From the NCBI GenBank assembly GCA_963697285.1, contig CAVONI010000011.1, forward strand, positions 682,001-746,000: a DNA stretch of 64,000 nt, written 5' to 3'. Below the pieces are notes generated by a model that saw nothing but the letters and a program-made list of their open reading frames with translations, was not told the origin of the DNA and ran no database searches. A program made the position numbers and the translations under genes. This DNA comes from JAEUQQ01 sp963697285 (GTDB taxonomy: Bacteria > Acidobacteriota > Vicinamibacteria > Vicinamibacterales > JAFNAJ01). How positions within the stretch are numbered: position 1 is the first letter of the stretch; every line of letters begins with the position of its first letter. Positions 33,494-43,657 of the stretch are shown piece after piece.

Positions 33494-36400
33494 GTGCAGC
33501 ACCTTCCTGACCTCGCTGCGGACGACGACGAGCGGCTCGATCCGGTCGCCGAGGCCGTGGCCAGCGGCGACGCGGTCGATTGGGGCGCCCTCGACACGCC
33601 CGACCTCTCGGCCGACGACCGCGCCCTACTGCGCGGCCTCCACGACATCGCCGAGATCCTCTCCGCGCACGAGCGACTCGGCCGCGAGTTCGAGCCCGTG
33701 GCCGCGTCGCCCCACGCCGCCGGCGAGGCCACCCTGCGCGCGTGGGGTCGGCTCATCGTCCGCGAGTATCTCGGACGCGGGTCGTTCGGCGACGTGTATC
33801 GGGCGTGGGACCCGCGCCTCGATCGTGAGGTGGCGCTCAAGCTGCTGGCCGAGCACTCGACGCGGGAGGCCGAGCGCGACTCGGACGTGATCACCGAGGG
33901 CCGCGCGCTCGCCCGCGTACGCCACCCCAACGTCGTCGCCGTGTACGGCGCTGACCGTATCGCCGGCCGGGTGGGCGTGTGGATGGAGTTCGTGGAGGGA
34001 CAGACGCTGGCGCAACGCGTCGCGTCGGGAGGACCGCTCGACGCGCTCGAGGCCGCGCGCATCGGCATCGACCTCGCGCACGCGCTCTCGGCCGTGCACG
34101 GCGCAGGGCTCCTGCACCGCGACGTGAAGGCCCAGAACGTGATGTGCGAGCGTGGCGGCCGCGTCGTGCTCACCGATTTCGGCACGGCCATGACGAGCGA
34201 CGGGCACGACAGCGACGACACCGGCGACACGCGCAACGCCAGCGGCCTGGCTGGGACGGACGGAGCGCACAGTGTCGCAGGCAGGAGGATTGGCCGGCAC
34301 ACCGCTCTACCTGGCGCCCGAGTTGCTCGACGGCGCCAATCCCTCGCCGCGCAGCGACATCTACGCGCTCGGCGTGCTGCTCTACCACCTGGTCACGGGC
34401 GCCTTCCCGGTGACCGGCCGCTCGCTGCGCGATGTGCGCGATCGCCATCGCGCGGGCCATCGAACTTCGCTCGGCGAAGTGCGCAACGCGACCTGCCGCC
34501 AGCTTTCGTTGCGGTCGTGGACCGTGCGCTGTCGGTATCTGCACCAGACCGGTTCCAGTCGGCCGCTGACATGGCGGCCGCGCTCGAGGCCTTCGTGCGC
34601 CCGGATCGCGGCGCTGCCGCCGACCGCACGGCGCACGTGCCCGTCGCCGGGTTCACCGCGGACCCGGTTGCGCTGCCGCGCTCCAACACGAAGCGTCGCC
34701 GCGCCGCGTGGGCGATGGTCGCCGCGGCGCTCATCGTCGCCGCCGTCGGTGTGGGGATCTGGCGCTGGCGTGCCGCCGAGCCCGTCGCAGCGGGGGGCGT
34801 GCCGGCAGCCGCGCGAGACCTCGTCCTCGTCGCTGCCTTCGACGGCGACCCCGCCGACAGCGCGCTCGCGCGCGGCGTCGAGGGCGCGGTCACGTTGGCC
34901 GTCACGCGGACGCCGGGGTTCGCGCCGGTGCTGGCGGATAGGGTCAACAAGATGCTGCCGTTCATGAAACGTCCGCCCGACACGAGGCTCGACGCCGAGA
35001 CGGCGCGGGAGTTGGCCCTGCGCGACGGCGGCATCCGCGCGCTCGTCACGGGCGCAATCACCCGCACCGGAACCACCCGCCTGCTCGAGGCGCACCTCGT
35101 CGTGCCGGAGTCGGGCCAGGTGCTCGACACCGCCGCAGAGCGGCTCACGTCCGACGACGATGCGCGCAGGGCGAGCGAGGCGCTCGCGTCGAAGATCGCC
35201 GCTGCGCTCGACGTGCACCGGGCGACGCTCCCAGCCCCGGTCGCGCGATTCGAACGTGTGACGACGGCCTCCTTCGAGGCCCTGCGCGCCTACACCGAGG
35301 GTCTGGAGAAATACAAGGAACGGACACGGGAGTCCGCTGTCGCCGCACATCCCCACTTCGAGCGCGCCATCGCCCTGGACTCTTCGTTCGCCATGGCGCA
35401 CACGTACCCTCGGCTGGGCCGTCCAGACCTCGCCGGACGCCGTTGCCCACTTCGCGGAGGGCGAACGACTCGCCGCGGATGCGTCCACGGAGGAGCGGCT
35501 CTGGGCGCGCAGCAGTCACCTCTGGGCGCTCAAGGACGACGAAACGAGGCGCCCCCTTCTGAGGCAGTTGCTGGTGCTCGACCCGACGAACTTCCATGCG
35601 CTGCACGACCTCGAGTTCCTCGACCTCAGCCTGTACGGTTCGTTCGAGGAGGTGGTGGGCAACTGGTTGCAGCAGGCGGAGGCGCGCCCGACGGATCCTC
35701 AGACGATCTACCGGACGGCCCGCGCGTTGCTGGGCTATGCGCCGTGGGCGGACCGGGGCCTGGAATACGTGCGGCGCCTCAGCGCGCTCGCTTCAAGCAT
35801 GGACGACGACCGTCAGCCCGTCTGGAAGTCGTTCGCGGTATTGGCGCCGGCATGGGACCTGTGGGCGCGGGGCGATGCGCGCGGGGCATCCCAGCGCCTC
35901 GCGACGCTGTGCGACACGCGGGAGACGGCGCCGAAGGCGCTCTTCCGCCTTCACCATGACTGCGCGTACCTGAAGGTCGGACTCGGCGATCTGCGCGGGG
36001 CTCAACCTCACGGTCAGTACACGCAGGACCAGGAAATCGAGGCCTTCGCGGCGGAGTTCCGGGGCGACCGGGCCGAACTTCGGGCGCTCTACCACTCCAG
36101 GATTCGCACCTGGCCTGGAGCGATTCGACCGCGCGTGGAGGGCGCTGCAGGCGGGGACGCTCGATCGCGGGGGCGAGCGTGCGGACCAGCCTCTCTTCCG
36201 CGCGACGCGATTTCAAGGTGCGGCACCTCGCCGACCTCGCCGCGTCGCCAACCCCTCACGCGAGGTGCTGGAACTGTTCGAGCGACGGTGGCGGATGTTC
36301 CCGCGCCCGACTGTACGGGCTGCTCCGACTCGCCATGGTCTACGCGGGCGCGCTGGAAAAGAAGGGCCAGGGCGACCGCGCCCGGGGGGTTCTTCGCACC

Positions 36401-36637
36401 GCCACCGAGAATCGCCGGGCGACCGTGGAAGACATCGGCAATGTTCCCTACTGGATCGCCGCTCGCAACGCCTACGCCGAACTGTTGCGGCGCCAGCATC
36501 GCGACGAGGAAGCCGAGGCCGTCGAGCGGGAACTGCTCGGGCTGCTCAGCGAGGCAGACGCCGACCACGTCATCGCCGCGCGGCTGCGCGCACGGTACGG
36601 CGGCGGCGCGCGCGTCGGAGGTGCGGGCGCGCGTTGA
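33494..36637 (+). pseudogene. Ser/Thr kinase with membrane helix and TPR-like tail, multiply frameshifted
   Basis: Starts at GTG 33494. The kinase domain shows the Gly loop LGRGSFGDV, Lys in VALKLL, HRDVKAQN and LTDFGTA. The frame leaves near 34275 and the next frame supplies GTPLYLAPELLDGANPSPRSD and YALGVLLYHLVTG. The original frame returns near 34450. A membrane helix (WAMVAAALIVAAVGVGIW) and a domain with LVLVAAFDGDPADSALARGV follow. Further breaks near 35410, 36110 and 36290 separate conserved helical repeats up to the stop at 36637. Gene order (sigma factor, then kinase) suggests it controls the upstream ECF factor. Conserved sequence between the breaks favours sequencing indels over decay. 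Confidence 0.75.
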
Positions 36638-36798
36638 CGGCTCTGGAACTCGGCTGCTACCTCGCGTTCCTGGCCTCCTCGCCACGGACTGTCACCATTC
36701 CGCCAACCAGTTCGACCTCCGACCACTTCGCGTCGAGACCGGCCAGCCGCCCCAGGCGACGGAATGCAGTGAACGCCGCCGGACCAGGCGCCGCTCGG

Positions 36799-37792
36799 TC
36801 ACCGGGTGAGACAGTCTGCGCTCGAGCCGGCACCCTTCCGGAGGAAGTCGACGTAGTAGGTGGCGTACTCCGTGGCCTGGCGGCGATCGGCCTCAGACGC
36901 GAGCAGTGTGTCCGACGTTCCGGGTCCACTCCTCGGCGCAGGCTGCGGCCGTGCGCTCGCTGGCGACGCAGCTCCTGAACCCGGCAAACGCCCGGCGATA
37001 TGCGTCGAACTGGGCCCGAGTCATGGGTGCGCCGTGTCCCGGCACGGCGATGGAGAACGGCGTCGCCCAGACGTCGTCGAGCGCCGCCTGCCACCCACCA
37101 GGGCAGGCGGTCTCGAAGAACGGCGCCGGAAGGGTGACGAGGTCGCCCACCACGGCCACGCGCGTGGCTTCGTCGAAGAGCCACACGTCAGCGTCGGTCA
37201 CGGCCGACCTGGCAACGTGCACCGAGAGCGGGCGGCCCGCCCACTCGACCGTGGCCGACCGATCGAGCGCGATATCAGGCTTCAGCGAATCGGCGGCCTC
37301 CATCGTCGAGAGGAAGAGGGCCCGCTCCTCCTGCCTGACTGCGGGCGCATCGGCCCCCAACGGGTGCTCGCGCGCCGCAGTGAGTGCGCGACCGAGAAAC
37401 CCGCCGCGCGCGAGTGCGCGCTCCACGGCAACGGTCGTGTAGACCTTCGCAGCCGGGTAAGCGGCTTTCAGCCGGCGATTGCCGCTTGAGTGGTCGAGGT
37501 GCCAATGCGTGTTGACGACCGCGACAATGGGCACGTGTGCGTCGCGTGCGAACCGCAAGATGCCATCGCTGTGCCACGGGTGGCGGCCGGTATCAATCAC
37601 GACAAGGCCCGTTGGCGTCGTGATGATCACGCTGTTGCCATCCGGGCCGCGGTCGTCGGGCGTGGCACCGGGCAGGAGGTAGGTGTTTGCCGCAATCTCA
37701 CGAGCGACGGGCGGCGCCGGCTGGCCCGCCGCGGCGTGCGCCATCGCAAGTGCCAGCACGATGTTGGTCATGGTCATGGAAGCCGACAGCAT
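36799..37792 (-). CDS. Exported metallo-beta-lactamase-fold hydrolase (frameshift near C-terminus)
   Basis: A signal peptide (TMTNIVLALAMAHAAAGQ) is followed by the MBL fold. NTHWHLDHSSGN is the HxHxDH zinc motif. GDLVTLPAPFFE supplies a bridging Asp and IAVPGHGAPM the last His. The frame breaks near 36910. The next frame continues LLASEADRRQATEYATYYVDFLRKGAG to a stop at 36799, which looks like the native end. The domain is of the general periplasmic MBL type (B3-like or metal-dependent hydrolase). Antibiotic hydrolysis is not implied. It is convergent with the kinase gene. Confidence 0.75.
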
Positions 37793-37946
37793 ATGAGTAG
37801 CACTCCCGTCGATTCACTGTGGCCGTCTTCCCGTGCCGCTCACGCCGACGCGGGGAGGATCGTGTCGGCAAGCGCGGTTTCGACGCCGTCGTCCGGCGAC
37901 CGCGCTCGCGCGTCATCCGACGTCACGATCCCCATTGGTGTCCTCG

Positions 37947-38810
37947 TTAGACGGAGACCGATGGCGAGAAGTTGTTGGGCCCCCAGGAGCCTGCCGCACG
38001 AGGTCCCGACGGCCGGTACACCGTCGGTTGCATCGTGTCCATCCCGTCGCTCGAACGTCCCGCCACGGAGATGGGCTGGTGCTCGCGCCACCACGCCTCC
38101 GCCTGCTCGGCATCCCAGTCCGGGTGCACATCCACCTGGGAGAGTCTCTGCGACAGCTCGATCGCAGACGCCGGCCGATCGCCCGGATCCTTTGCGAGAC
38201 ACGCCATCACGATTTCATCGAGGCGGTCAGGGATCGGCGATGGCGCGATCGAGCCCGGCCGTGCAGGCGTGGCCCTGACGTGCTGTAACAGCACCGCCAT
38301 GGGCTCCCCCTCGAATACCGGGCGGCCGGTCAACATGAAGTAGGCGACACACCCGAGCGCGTACAGGTCCGACCGCTCGTCTGCCGGTTCGCCGAGGGCG
38401 CGTTCCGGTGGCATGTATCCCGGCGTCCCCGTCACCGCCCCGTCGCGGGTGATGTGATCGTGGTCGCCGCGAAGCGACCGGGCCAAGCCGAAATCGAGCA
38501 CCTTGACGACGTCCACATCGATGCCGAGCCTGCACAGGAACACGTTCTGCGGCTTGATGTCACGATGCAGCACCCCGGAGCCGTGCGCTTCGGCGAGCGA
38601 CCGACACGCTTGCCGCAGCAGCGACACCACGCGCCCCGGCGGCATCGGACCGTAACGCTCGACGACCGAGTACAGGTCCATGCCTGCGAGCAGCTCCATG
38701 ACGAAGTACGGGCTGCCGCTGTCGCTGACGCCGCAGTCGAACACGCGGACCGTGTTCGGCGACGTGAACCGCGCGATCGTTCGCGCCTCGCGCCGGAACC
38801 GCCCGAGCAC
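37947..38810 (-). CDS. Ser/Thr kinase catalytic domain lacking its N-lobe
   Basis: A 287-residue fragment. Present: the helix preceding the hinge (LGRFRREARTIARFTSPNTVRVFD), hinge VMELLAG, HRDIKPQN, LDFGLA, GTPGYMPPE, SDLYALGCVAYFMLTGRPVF and the C-lobe. Absent: the Gly-rich loop and the ATP-binding Lys. The upstream in-frame sequence (..EGWRDELGDSEHDQ) is homologous only at its very end. No TPR or membrane helix follows. It should be inactive unless the missing strands are encoded elsewhere. The start used is GTG 38810, but a real start may have been lost. Confidence 0.7.
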   Translation of the reverse strand: MLGRFRREARTIARFTSPNTVRVFDCGVSDSGSPYFVMELLAGMDLYSVVERYGPMPPGRVVSLLRQACRSLAEAHGSGVLHRDIKPQNVFLCRLGIDVDVVKVLDFGLARSLRGDHDHITRDGAVTGTPGYMPPERALGEPADERSDLYALGCVAYFMLTGRPVFEGEPMAVLLQHVRATPARPGSIAPSPIPDRLDEIVMACLAKDPGDRPASAIELSQRLSQVDVHPDWDAEQAEAWWREHQPISVAGRSSDGMDTMQPTVYRPSGPRAAGSWGPNNFSPSVSV

Positions 38811-39083
38811 CTGGTCGTGCTCGGAGTCTCCCAGTTCGTCACGCCAGCCTTCCGGTCGCCGGGCTCCGGCCCGTTCGCCATCGCGAGCTCCTTCGCGGCC
38901 ACGTGCGGCCTTCTAGCCACGACTATAGCGACGGCTCGAAGCTCCCAAGAATTGGTGCTGCCCAGAATGAGCAGTCATGCACTCCGCTTCCTTTCAGGCC
39001 GGAGGCCACAAGCACGGACACGGTGCAGGGGGCGGACGGTCGCAGAGGCACTGGCGCACCAGACAGTAGTTCACCTCTGGGTC

Positions 39084-39464
39084 TCATCGGCGAGCGGCAA
39101 TCCTGCCGCTGCGCCTGATGCCGTCGGACAACTGCAGGACCTCGAGACGCAGGTCGAGTGTCAAGCGCGCTATCCGACGACGTGCGGCGCTGGTCAGCAC
39201 TGGACGGCCGCCGGCATCTCGCTTCACCCAGCCCTTCACCTGGAGCGCCGCGAGTTTCCGACGGATGGTCTCGCGTGGAATGCCGGTCGCGTTCGCGATG
39301 GCAGAGGCGTTCGGGTGCACGGGTGCCCCTCTGTGCACGCCCAGCGCGAGTTCACCAAGGACGACGGCCTCCAGGATGTCTCCGCCGAACTGCGTGTACA
39401 GGCGAACCAGCCAGTTGACGAGGAATGCGCCAGTGACTGCCGCGTGGCAGGAACGTTCGGTCAT
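39084..39464 (-). CDS. Winged-helix transcriptional regulator, small paralogue
   Basis: A 126-residue protein from ATG 39464. VNWLVRLYTQFGGDILEAVVLGELA leads to a DNA-binding helix-turn-helix, ASAIANATGIPRETIRRKLAALQVKGWVKR, and a wing (DAGGRPVLTSAARRR). It aligns clearly with the C-terminal half of the protein at 46635-47471 (LVAALVLGEIA; ISEATRIPRETVRRKVKDLVASGWLTR). It is divergent from the porin at 39604, which it may control. The family is not one I can name. Confidence 0.7.
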   Translation of the reverse strand: MTERSCHAAVTGAFLVNWLVRLYTQFGGDILEAVVLGELALGVHRGAPVHPNASAIANATGIPRETIRRKLAALQVKGWVKRDAGGRPVLTSAARRRIARLTLDLRLEVLQLSDGIRRSGRIAARR

Positions 39465-39603
39465 CGCGAACGAGTGTGCAGCGAGACCGCTTCCCGTGCA
39501 CTGCGGTGATGCCCGAACTGGGCAGCGGCCTTGCCAGCCGCACTGCTCAAAGTGGGCACTGCCCTCCGGCAGCGTGCCGCACGACGTCCGATACTCGCAT
39601 CCC

Positions 39604-41337
39604 ATGGATCAACTGCATCGGCCGCGTCCGTCAATCGTCTATCTTGTGCTGGCGTTGCTGATGGTGATGGCGCCTCCGGCAGGCGCACAGTCGTCGCTGG
39701 GTGGATCCCCCGGTCAGTCGCAGTCTTCGCCCATGGCCGCACTGGACGCCGGCCTGGAAATCGGCGCGGTCAGGGTGCAGCTCGCCGGCACCACCGGTGA
39801 TCCCACGCGTGACGACCGCCTCCGACGTGAAGCGCTGGACGCGGCCGGTGTTGCTGCCGGTGATACGGTCAACAGCGTTACGGTCATCGCGGCGATCGGA
39901 CGCATCCGGCTGGTGGACGGCGTCGCCGGCGTGAGCTACACACTGGAGGCGGTCCCGTCAGGCACGGCACTCGTGTTCGCCGTCTCCCCTGGCACGGCGG
40001 CGCAGAAAGCGCCCTCTCCTGCATTCCCGGTCTTGCGGCAGGGTCCCCGGTCGATGCTCAAGCTGTTGCTGTTCGGCGGGGCCGGCGTGTACTCGGACGG
40101 CGACCCGTTCTTCCACGAGTGGGAATCCTTCAACAAGTCGAGCCCCATTGCTCCGGGTCCTCCCACCGACACCCGCGTGACCTTCAGCGACATTTCCATA
40201 GAACCCGGCATGGCCGGCATCACGCAGGTCGGCACACGTCCCGTGTACGTCTATGGCGCGGCGACCGTCGCGATCTCGGGGACGTGGGGACAGGACATCT
40301 ACCAGCGCAACGATTCCCTGTATGCCGCGATGGAAAAAGCCTACGGAGGTGTGCTCTGGGCGCCCGGCAAGCGGAACCTGGTGAACGTGTCGGCCGGCCG
40401 GCAGAACTTCACGCTGAACGACGGGTTCCTGATCCACCACGTCAAGGGGTCATCCAACGTCGGGGATCGGCGTGCCCTGTTCCTCGGGGCCCGTACGGCG
40501 CACGACATGACGGTTCTCGCCACGGCCCGTCGCGGACGCGGCGAGTTTCGCGCGTTTCTTCTGGATCCAAACGAGTACGAGCCGATCGAGAGCAACACCC
40601 GCGTAGCCGGCGCAAACGTCCGCTTCGAAAGCGACCGTGGCCCGCGCGTCGATGGTTCGTACATCCGCATCGTGAACTCAGACGGCCGATCGGCCACTCC
40701 CCAGGGGGAGCGCATACCTCGAGAGGGGACGTCAGCGCTGGCCGGGCACGTGCGATGGTCCGATGCCCTGGGGGCACGCGGATTGTTCCTCGAGGCTGAG
40801 GCGGCGACGCAGTGGCATGCTACCGCAGACGTGCGCGCCGCGGCCGGCTATGCGACGGCGGGGTACCGGTTCAACCAGGCGGTATGGCGCCCTGCCCTGG
40901 TGCTGCGTTACGCAGGCTGGTCGGGAGATGACCCGGCCACCTCACGGTACGAACGATGGGACCCGTTGCTGCCGGCAGGGTCCGACGAATGGATGGGTGG
41001 CGTCGTGTTCTCGAAGTACGTCGCCAACTCAAACCTGCGGCAGGTTCGCCTGCGAGGCTTCGCGCAGCCGAGCAAGACGTTCAACTTCACAATCGACTGG
41101 TTCCGCTACCGTGCGGCGCAGACCAACAACCTGGGAGCCAACCCGGTGCTGGCCACGTTGTCATCAACTGACCTTGGTGACGAACTGATGTTTCTTGGCC
41201 GCACGTACGTGGGGAAGAACTACTTCGTCCAGGCGGTCGCGTCGGTCAACTGGGCGGGGCAGGCCATCAAGAGTGCCCTTCCGCAGCCAGCGAACCGCTG
41301 GAGCTCGCTCCAGCTCTCGGTCTACTGGTTCTTCTGA
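39604..41337 (+). CDS. Outer-membrane beta-barrel porin, alginate-export-like
   Basis: A 577-residue protein. A signal peptide (VYLVLALLMVMAPPAGA) is followed by about 120 residues with alternating hydrophobic pattern, then a barrel from about residue 180: repeated strands with aromatic ends, GRQNFTLNDGFLIH (the motif seen in alginate-export-type porins), FRYRAAQTNNLG and a terminal strand SSLQLSVYWFF ending in Phe, the outer-membrane assembly signal. Exported or imported substrate unknown. It overlaps the end of the convergent cytochrome gene by 16 bp. The regulator at 39084 is divergent. Confidence 0.75.
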   Translation: MDQLHRPRPSIVYLVLALLMVMAPPAGAQSSLGGSPGQSQSSPMAALDAGLEIGAVRVQLAGTTGDPTRDDRLRREALDAAGVAAGDTVNSVTVIAAIGRIRLVDGVAGVSYTLEAVPSGTALVFAVSPGTAAQKAPSPAFPVLRQGPRSMLKLLLFGGAGVYSDGDPFFHEWESFNKSSPIAPGPPTDTRVTFSDISIEPGMAGITQVGTRPVYVYGAATVAISGTWGQDIYQRNDSLYAAMEKAYGGVLWAPGKRNLVNVSAGRQNFTLNDGFLIHHVKGSSNVGDRRALFLGARTAHDMTVLATARRGRGEFRAFLLDPNEYEPIESNTRVAGANVRFESDRGPRVDGSYIRIVNSDGRSATPQGERIPREGTSALAGHVRWSDALGARGLFLEAEAATQWHATADVRAAAGYATAGYRFNQAVWRPALVLRYAGWSGDDPATSRYERWDPLLPAGSDEWMGGVVFSKYVANSNLRQVRLRGFAQPSKTFNFTIDWFRYRAAQTNNLGANPVLATLSSTDLGDELMFLGRTYVGKNYFVQAVASVNWAGQAIKSALPQPANRWSSLQLSVYWFF

Positions 41338-41675
41338 TCACCAAGGCCGGCGAGATACGTGGCGATCACGCGGTTCTCGGCCGCCGGCGCCTTCGCATGC
41401 TGCGCCAGGAACGCGGCAAGCGCCGATTCGCGCGCGTCGCGCGTGGTCGCCGGCATCCATTCGGTCTCCTGCGCTGGACCGTGGCACATCGTGCAGCGTT
41501 CCTCGTAGTGGGCCGAGGCTGCGGCAGCATCGTACGGCGCGGGCTGCGCAGCCGATGCCTCCCGCGCCGCCAGCCGCTGCTCGCGAAAGCGCGTTCCCCA
41601 GCCAAACGCCAGTGCAATCAGCAGGAGCAGCGCTGAAAGGCCGACGGCGGCACGGATGATGATGCTGTGATGCAT
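41322..41675 (-). CDS. Monohaem cytochrome c-like protein
   Basis: A 117-residue protein with an N-terminal membrane anchor (AAVGLSALLLLIALAFGWG) and one haem-binding CTMCH (61-65). WMPATTRDARESALAAFLAQHAKAP lies beyond it, with a Met in WMPA as possible sixth ligand, and the closing helix ENRVIATYLAGL. It faces the periplasm. It follows the flavin reductase gene by 9 bp on the same strand, so the pair may form an electron-transfer unit. Confidence 0.88.
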   Translation of the reverse strand: MHHSIIIRAAVGLSALLLLIALAFGWGTRFREQRLAAREASAAQPAPYDAAAASAHYEERCTMCHGPAQETEWMPATTRDARESALAAFLAQHAKAPAAENRVIATYLAGLGDQKNQ

Positions 41676-41684
41676 GGTGATTCC

Positions 41685-43004
41685 TCACACGACGTCAAAG
41701 CGCTCGCTGTGCACGCGCGAACGCGGGACCCCGATTGCCGCCAGGTGTTCTTCGACGGCATCCATCATGGGCGTCGGGCCGCACATGAAATACTGATATC
41801 GCTTGAACTGCGCGGGGAGGTGCCGCTCGAGCAGCGCCGGATCGATGTAGCCGCGCTCGCCGGTCCATTCCGGTCCAGGCTTCTCGAACACCCAGACCAC
41901 CTTCAGCGCCATCTCGTGCTGCAAGGCCTCGAGCTCGTCCCGATAGACCACAGCAGCCGCGTCACGCGCGCCGTAGAACAGGATGGCCGGCCGCACGTCT
42001 CCACGATCGCGCATGGTCAGAAGCATCGAGCGCAGCGGGGTGATGCCGATGCCGCCGCCGATCAGGACGAAGCCCTGGCCGGGTTCCCGGTCGAGCGAGA
42101 ACGCGCCGAACGGGCCGTTGAGATACATCGTCGAGCCCGGCTCCACGGCCGGCACCCTGGAACCCGACCAATCGCCAAGGTTCCGAATGCTGAACTCGAC
42201 GGTCCGATCAGGGCCGAGTTCCGCCGAGGACGCAATCGAGATGGGGTGGTGCTCCGTCCGGATGGGGTGGCCGGTAGACAGCCAGGCAAACTGACCTGGG
42301 TTGAACTCGAACCCCGGATGACCGATTGGCTTCAGCACGAGAGTCCGGACACCGGCCCCCTCGTCGCGGTTGTCCACGACCTGCCACGGGCGCGAGAGCA
42401 TCGCGAAGTACTCCCAGAACCGGTAGCGCACCATCGGGATGAGAAACCCGACGAAGTACCCGATCATCGTGATGCGCACCGCGGCGTGCGACGAATAGCC
42501 GCGAGCGGCCAGGATGTGCAGCAGGCCGAGCACCGCGATCGCCAGTGCCAGCAGATAGTGAATCAGCATCCACCAGCCATACGGCAGGCGCATGCGCTTG
42601 CGGTAGATCGACGTACCCGCCAGCGCGACCAGCAACCAGAAGCACCACGCGCCGTAGCGGACCATCGCCGCGCCGGCAAAGGGGTTGAACTGCGCCCAGT
42701 TGCCGGGCGAGACGAGCAGCGGATGGGCCGCGACAATCGCCAATGCCGCAAGGCCCATGTACTTGTGGAAGTACATGAGCACGTCGTTCCCGTAGAGCTC
42801 CGATACGGACCTGATTCGGCCGACGAGCGCGAACTCCGAGGTCATCAGCGGGTACGCGATGAACCCGAGCGCGACGCCGACTTCGAGTGCGTACGGGCGC
42901 ACCATGTCGATCGGGTCGACGAGCATGGCGACGCCGAGCGGAACGAGCAGGCCGATCACGTAGAAGCCGAACCACACGATGGCCGCGAACATCACCCCCA
43001 TCAC
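41685..43004 (-). CDS. Ferric-reductase-like membrane flavohaem oxidoreductase
   Basis: A 439-residue protein. The first 210 residues have about six membrane helices with His residues in suitable positions for haem (YFHKYMGLAALAIVAAHPLL, MLIHYLLALAIAVLGLLHIL). The cytoplasmic half is a ferredoxin-reductase-like module: FNPGQFAWLS and HHPISIAS bind FAD, GGGIGITPLRSM binds NAD(P)H, and YFMCGPTPMMDAVEE is the closing nucleotide motif. It should carry electrons from NAD(P)H across the membrane to a periplasmic acceptor, possibly the cytochrome encoded next to it. The natural substrate is unknown. Confidence 0.88.
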   Translation of the reverse strand: MMGVMFAAIVWFGFYVIGLLVPLGVAMLVDPIDMVRPYALEVGVALGFIAYPLMTSEFALVGRIRSVSELYGNDVLMYFHKYMGLAALAIVAAHPLLVSPGNWAQFNPFAGAAMVRYGAWCFWLLVALAGTSIYRKRMRLPYGWWMLIHYLLALAIAVLGLLHILAARGYSSHAAVRITMIGYFVGFLIPMVRYRFWEYFAMLSRPWQVVDNRDEGAGVRTLVLKPIGHPGFEFNPGQFAWLSTGHPIRTEHHPISIASSAELGPDRTVEFSIRNLGDWSGSRVPAVEPGSTMYLNGPFGAFSLDREPGQGFVLIGGGIGITPLRSMLLTMRDRGDVRPAILFYGARDAAAVVYRDELEALQHEMALKVVWVFEKPGPEWTGERGYIDPALLERHLPAQFKRYQYFMCGPTPMMDAVEEHLAAIGVPRSRVHSERFDVV

Positions 43005-43126
43005 ACCCCCTGCTCCGAAGAGATAGGGGAGATGCTAGCGCCTGCGGCGTCACGTCGAATCCGGACAGTGCCCAATGTGGGCAGTGCAGGCAGAGCCCGG
43101 GGCGGCCGACGGGCTACGCTTGCAGG

Positions 43127-43609
43127 ATGCCACACGGTCACCTCGTTCGAGTCAAGGACGCCCTGTTGCCGGCCGCGTCCAGCGGCGTCATCAATGCGGT
43201 CACGGCCTGGTTCGACTTCCGGAACGACGCGTCCGTGCCGCTCTCCGTGGACAGCATCTCGAGTACGCAGGTCACCGTGTGGTCACACGGCGTGTCGATG
43301 GCGTTCTCACTGGGGATCGTGCTGACCTGTCTCGGCGTGCTGAAGTTCCGGAAAGCAGCCGTGAAGCAGGAGCCTGCGGTCGCGCCGCTGGTCTACCGGC
43401 CGTTCTTTCCGTTCGTCCTGCGATTGGCGCTTGAGAATGCGTTGATGCTCTTCGGCATCCTGGTCGTGCTGGCGGTCATGTGGCAGCGCCTGGCCGGCAC
43501 GATACACGTCGCACCGGCCGTCGCCGCCGTCACGGTGGGCATGCTGGCCTCGGTGATTGCCGCAACCACCGAGACCCGCACGAAGCGCGGCCTGCTGACG
43601 CCACCGTAG
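43127..43609 (+). CDS. Small membrane protein of unknown function
   Basis: A 160-residue protein with three clear hydrophobic helices (VSMAFSLGIVLTCLGVL, ENALMLFGILVVLAVMW, AVAAVTVGMLASVIA) and a hydrophilic N-terminus of about 45 residues. ATG 43127 lies 3 bp after AGG with a weak ribosome site. No family recognised. It is divergent from the flavin reductase and convergent with the symporter. Confidence 0.55.
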   Translation: MPHGHLVRVKDALLPAASSGVINAVTAWFDFRNDASVPLSVDSISSTQVTVWSHGVSMAFSLGIVLTCLGVLKFRKAAVKQEPAVAPLVYRPFFPFVLRLALENALMLFGILVVLAVMWQRLAGTIHVAPAVAAVTVGMLASVIAATTETRTKRGLLTPP

Positions 43610-43657
43610 TGCCGTGATTGCCCGCCGCACGGGCTCAGCCGAGGCGGAGCTTCGCGC

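Noticed and set aside
36657..36798. In-frame continuation after the MBL gene as a separate small protein
   Set aside because: The sequence has no start codon or ribosome site and no known family; probably 3' flank.
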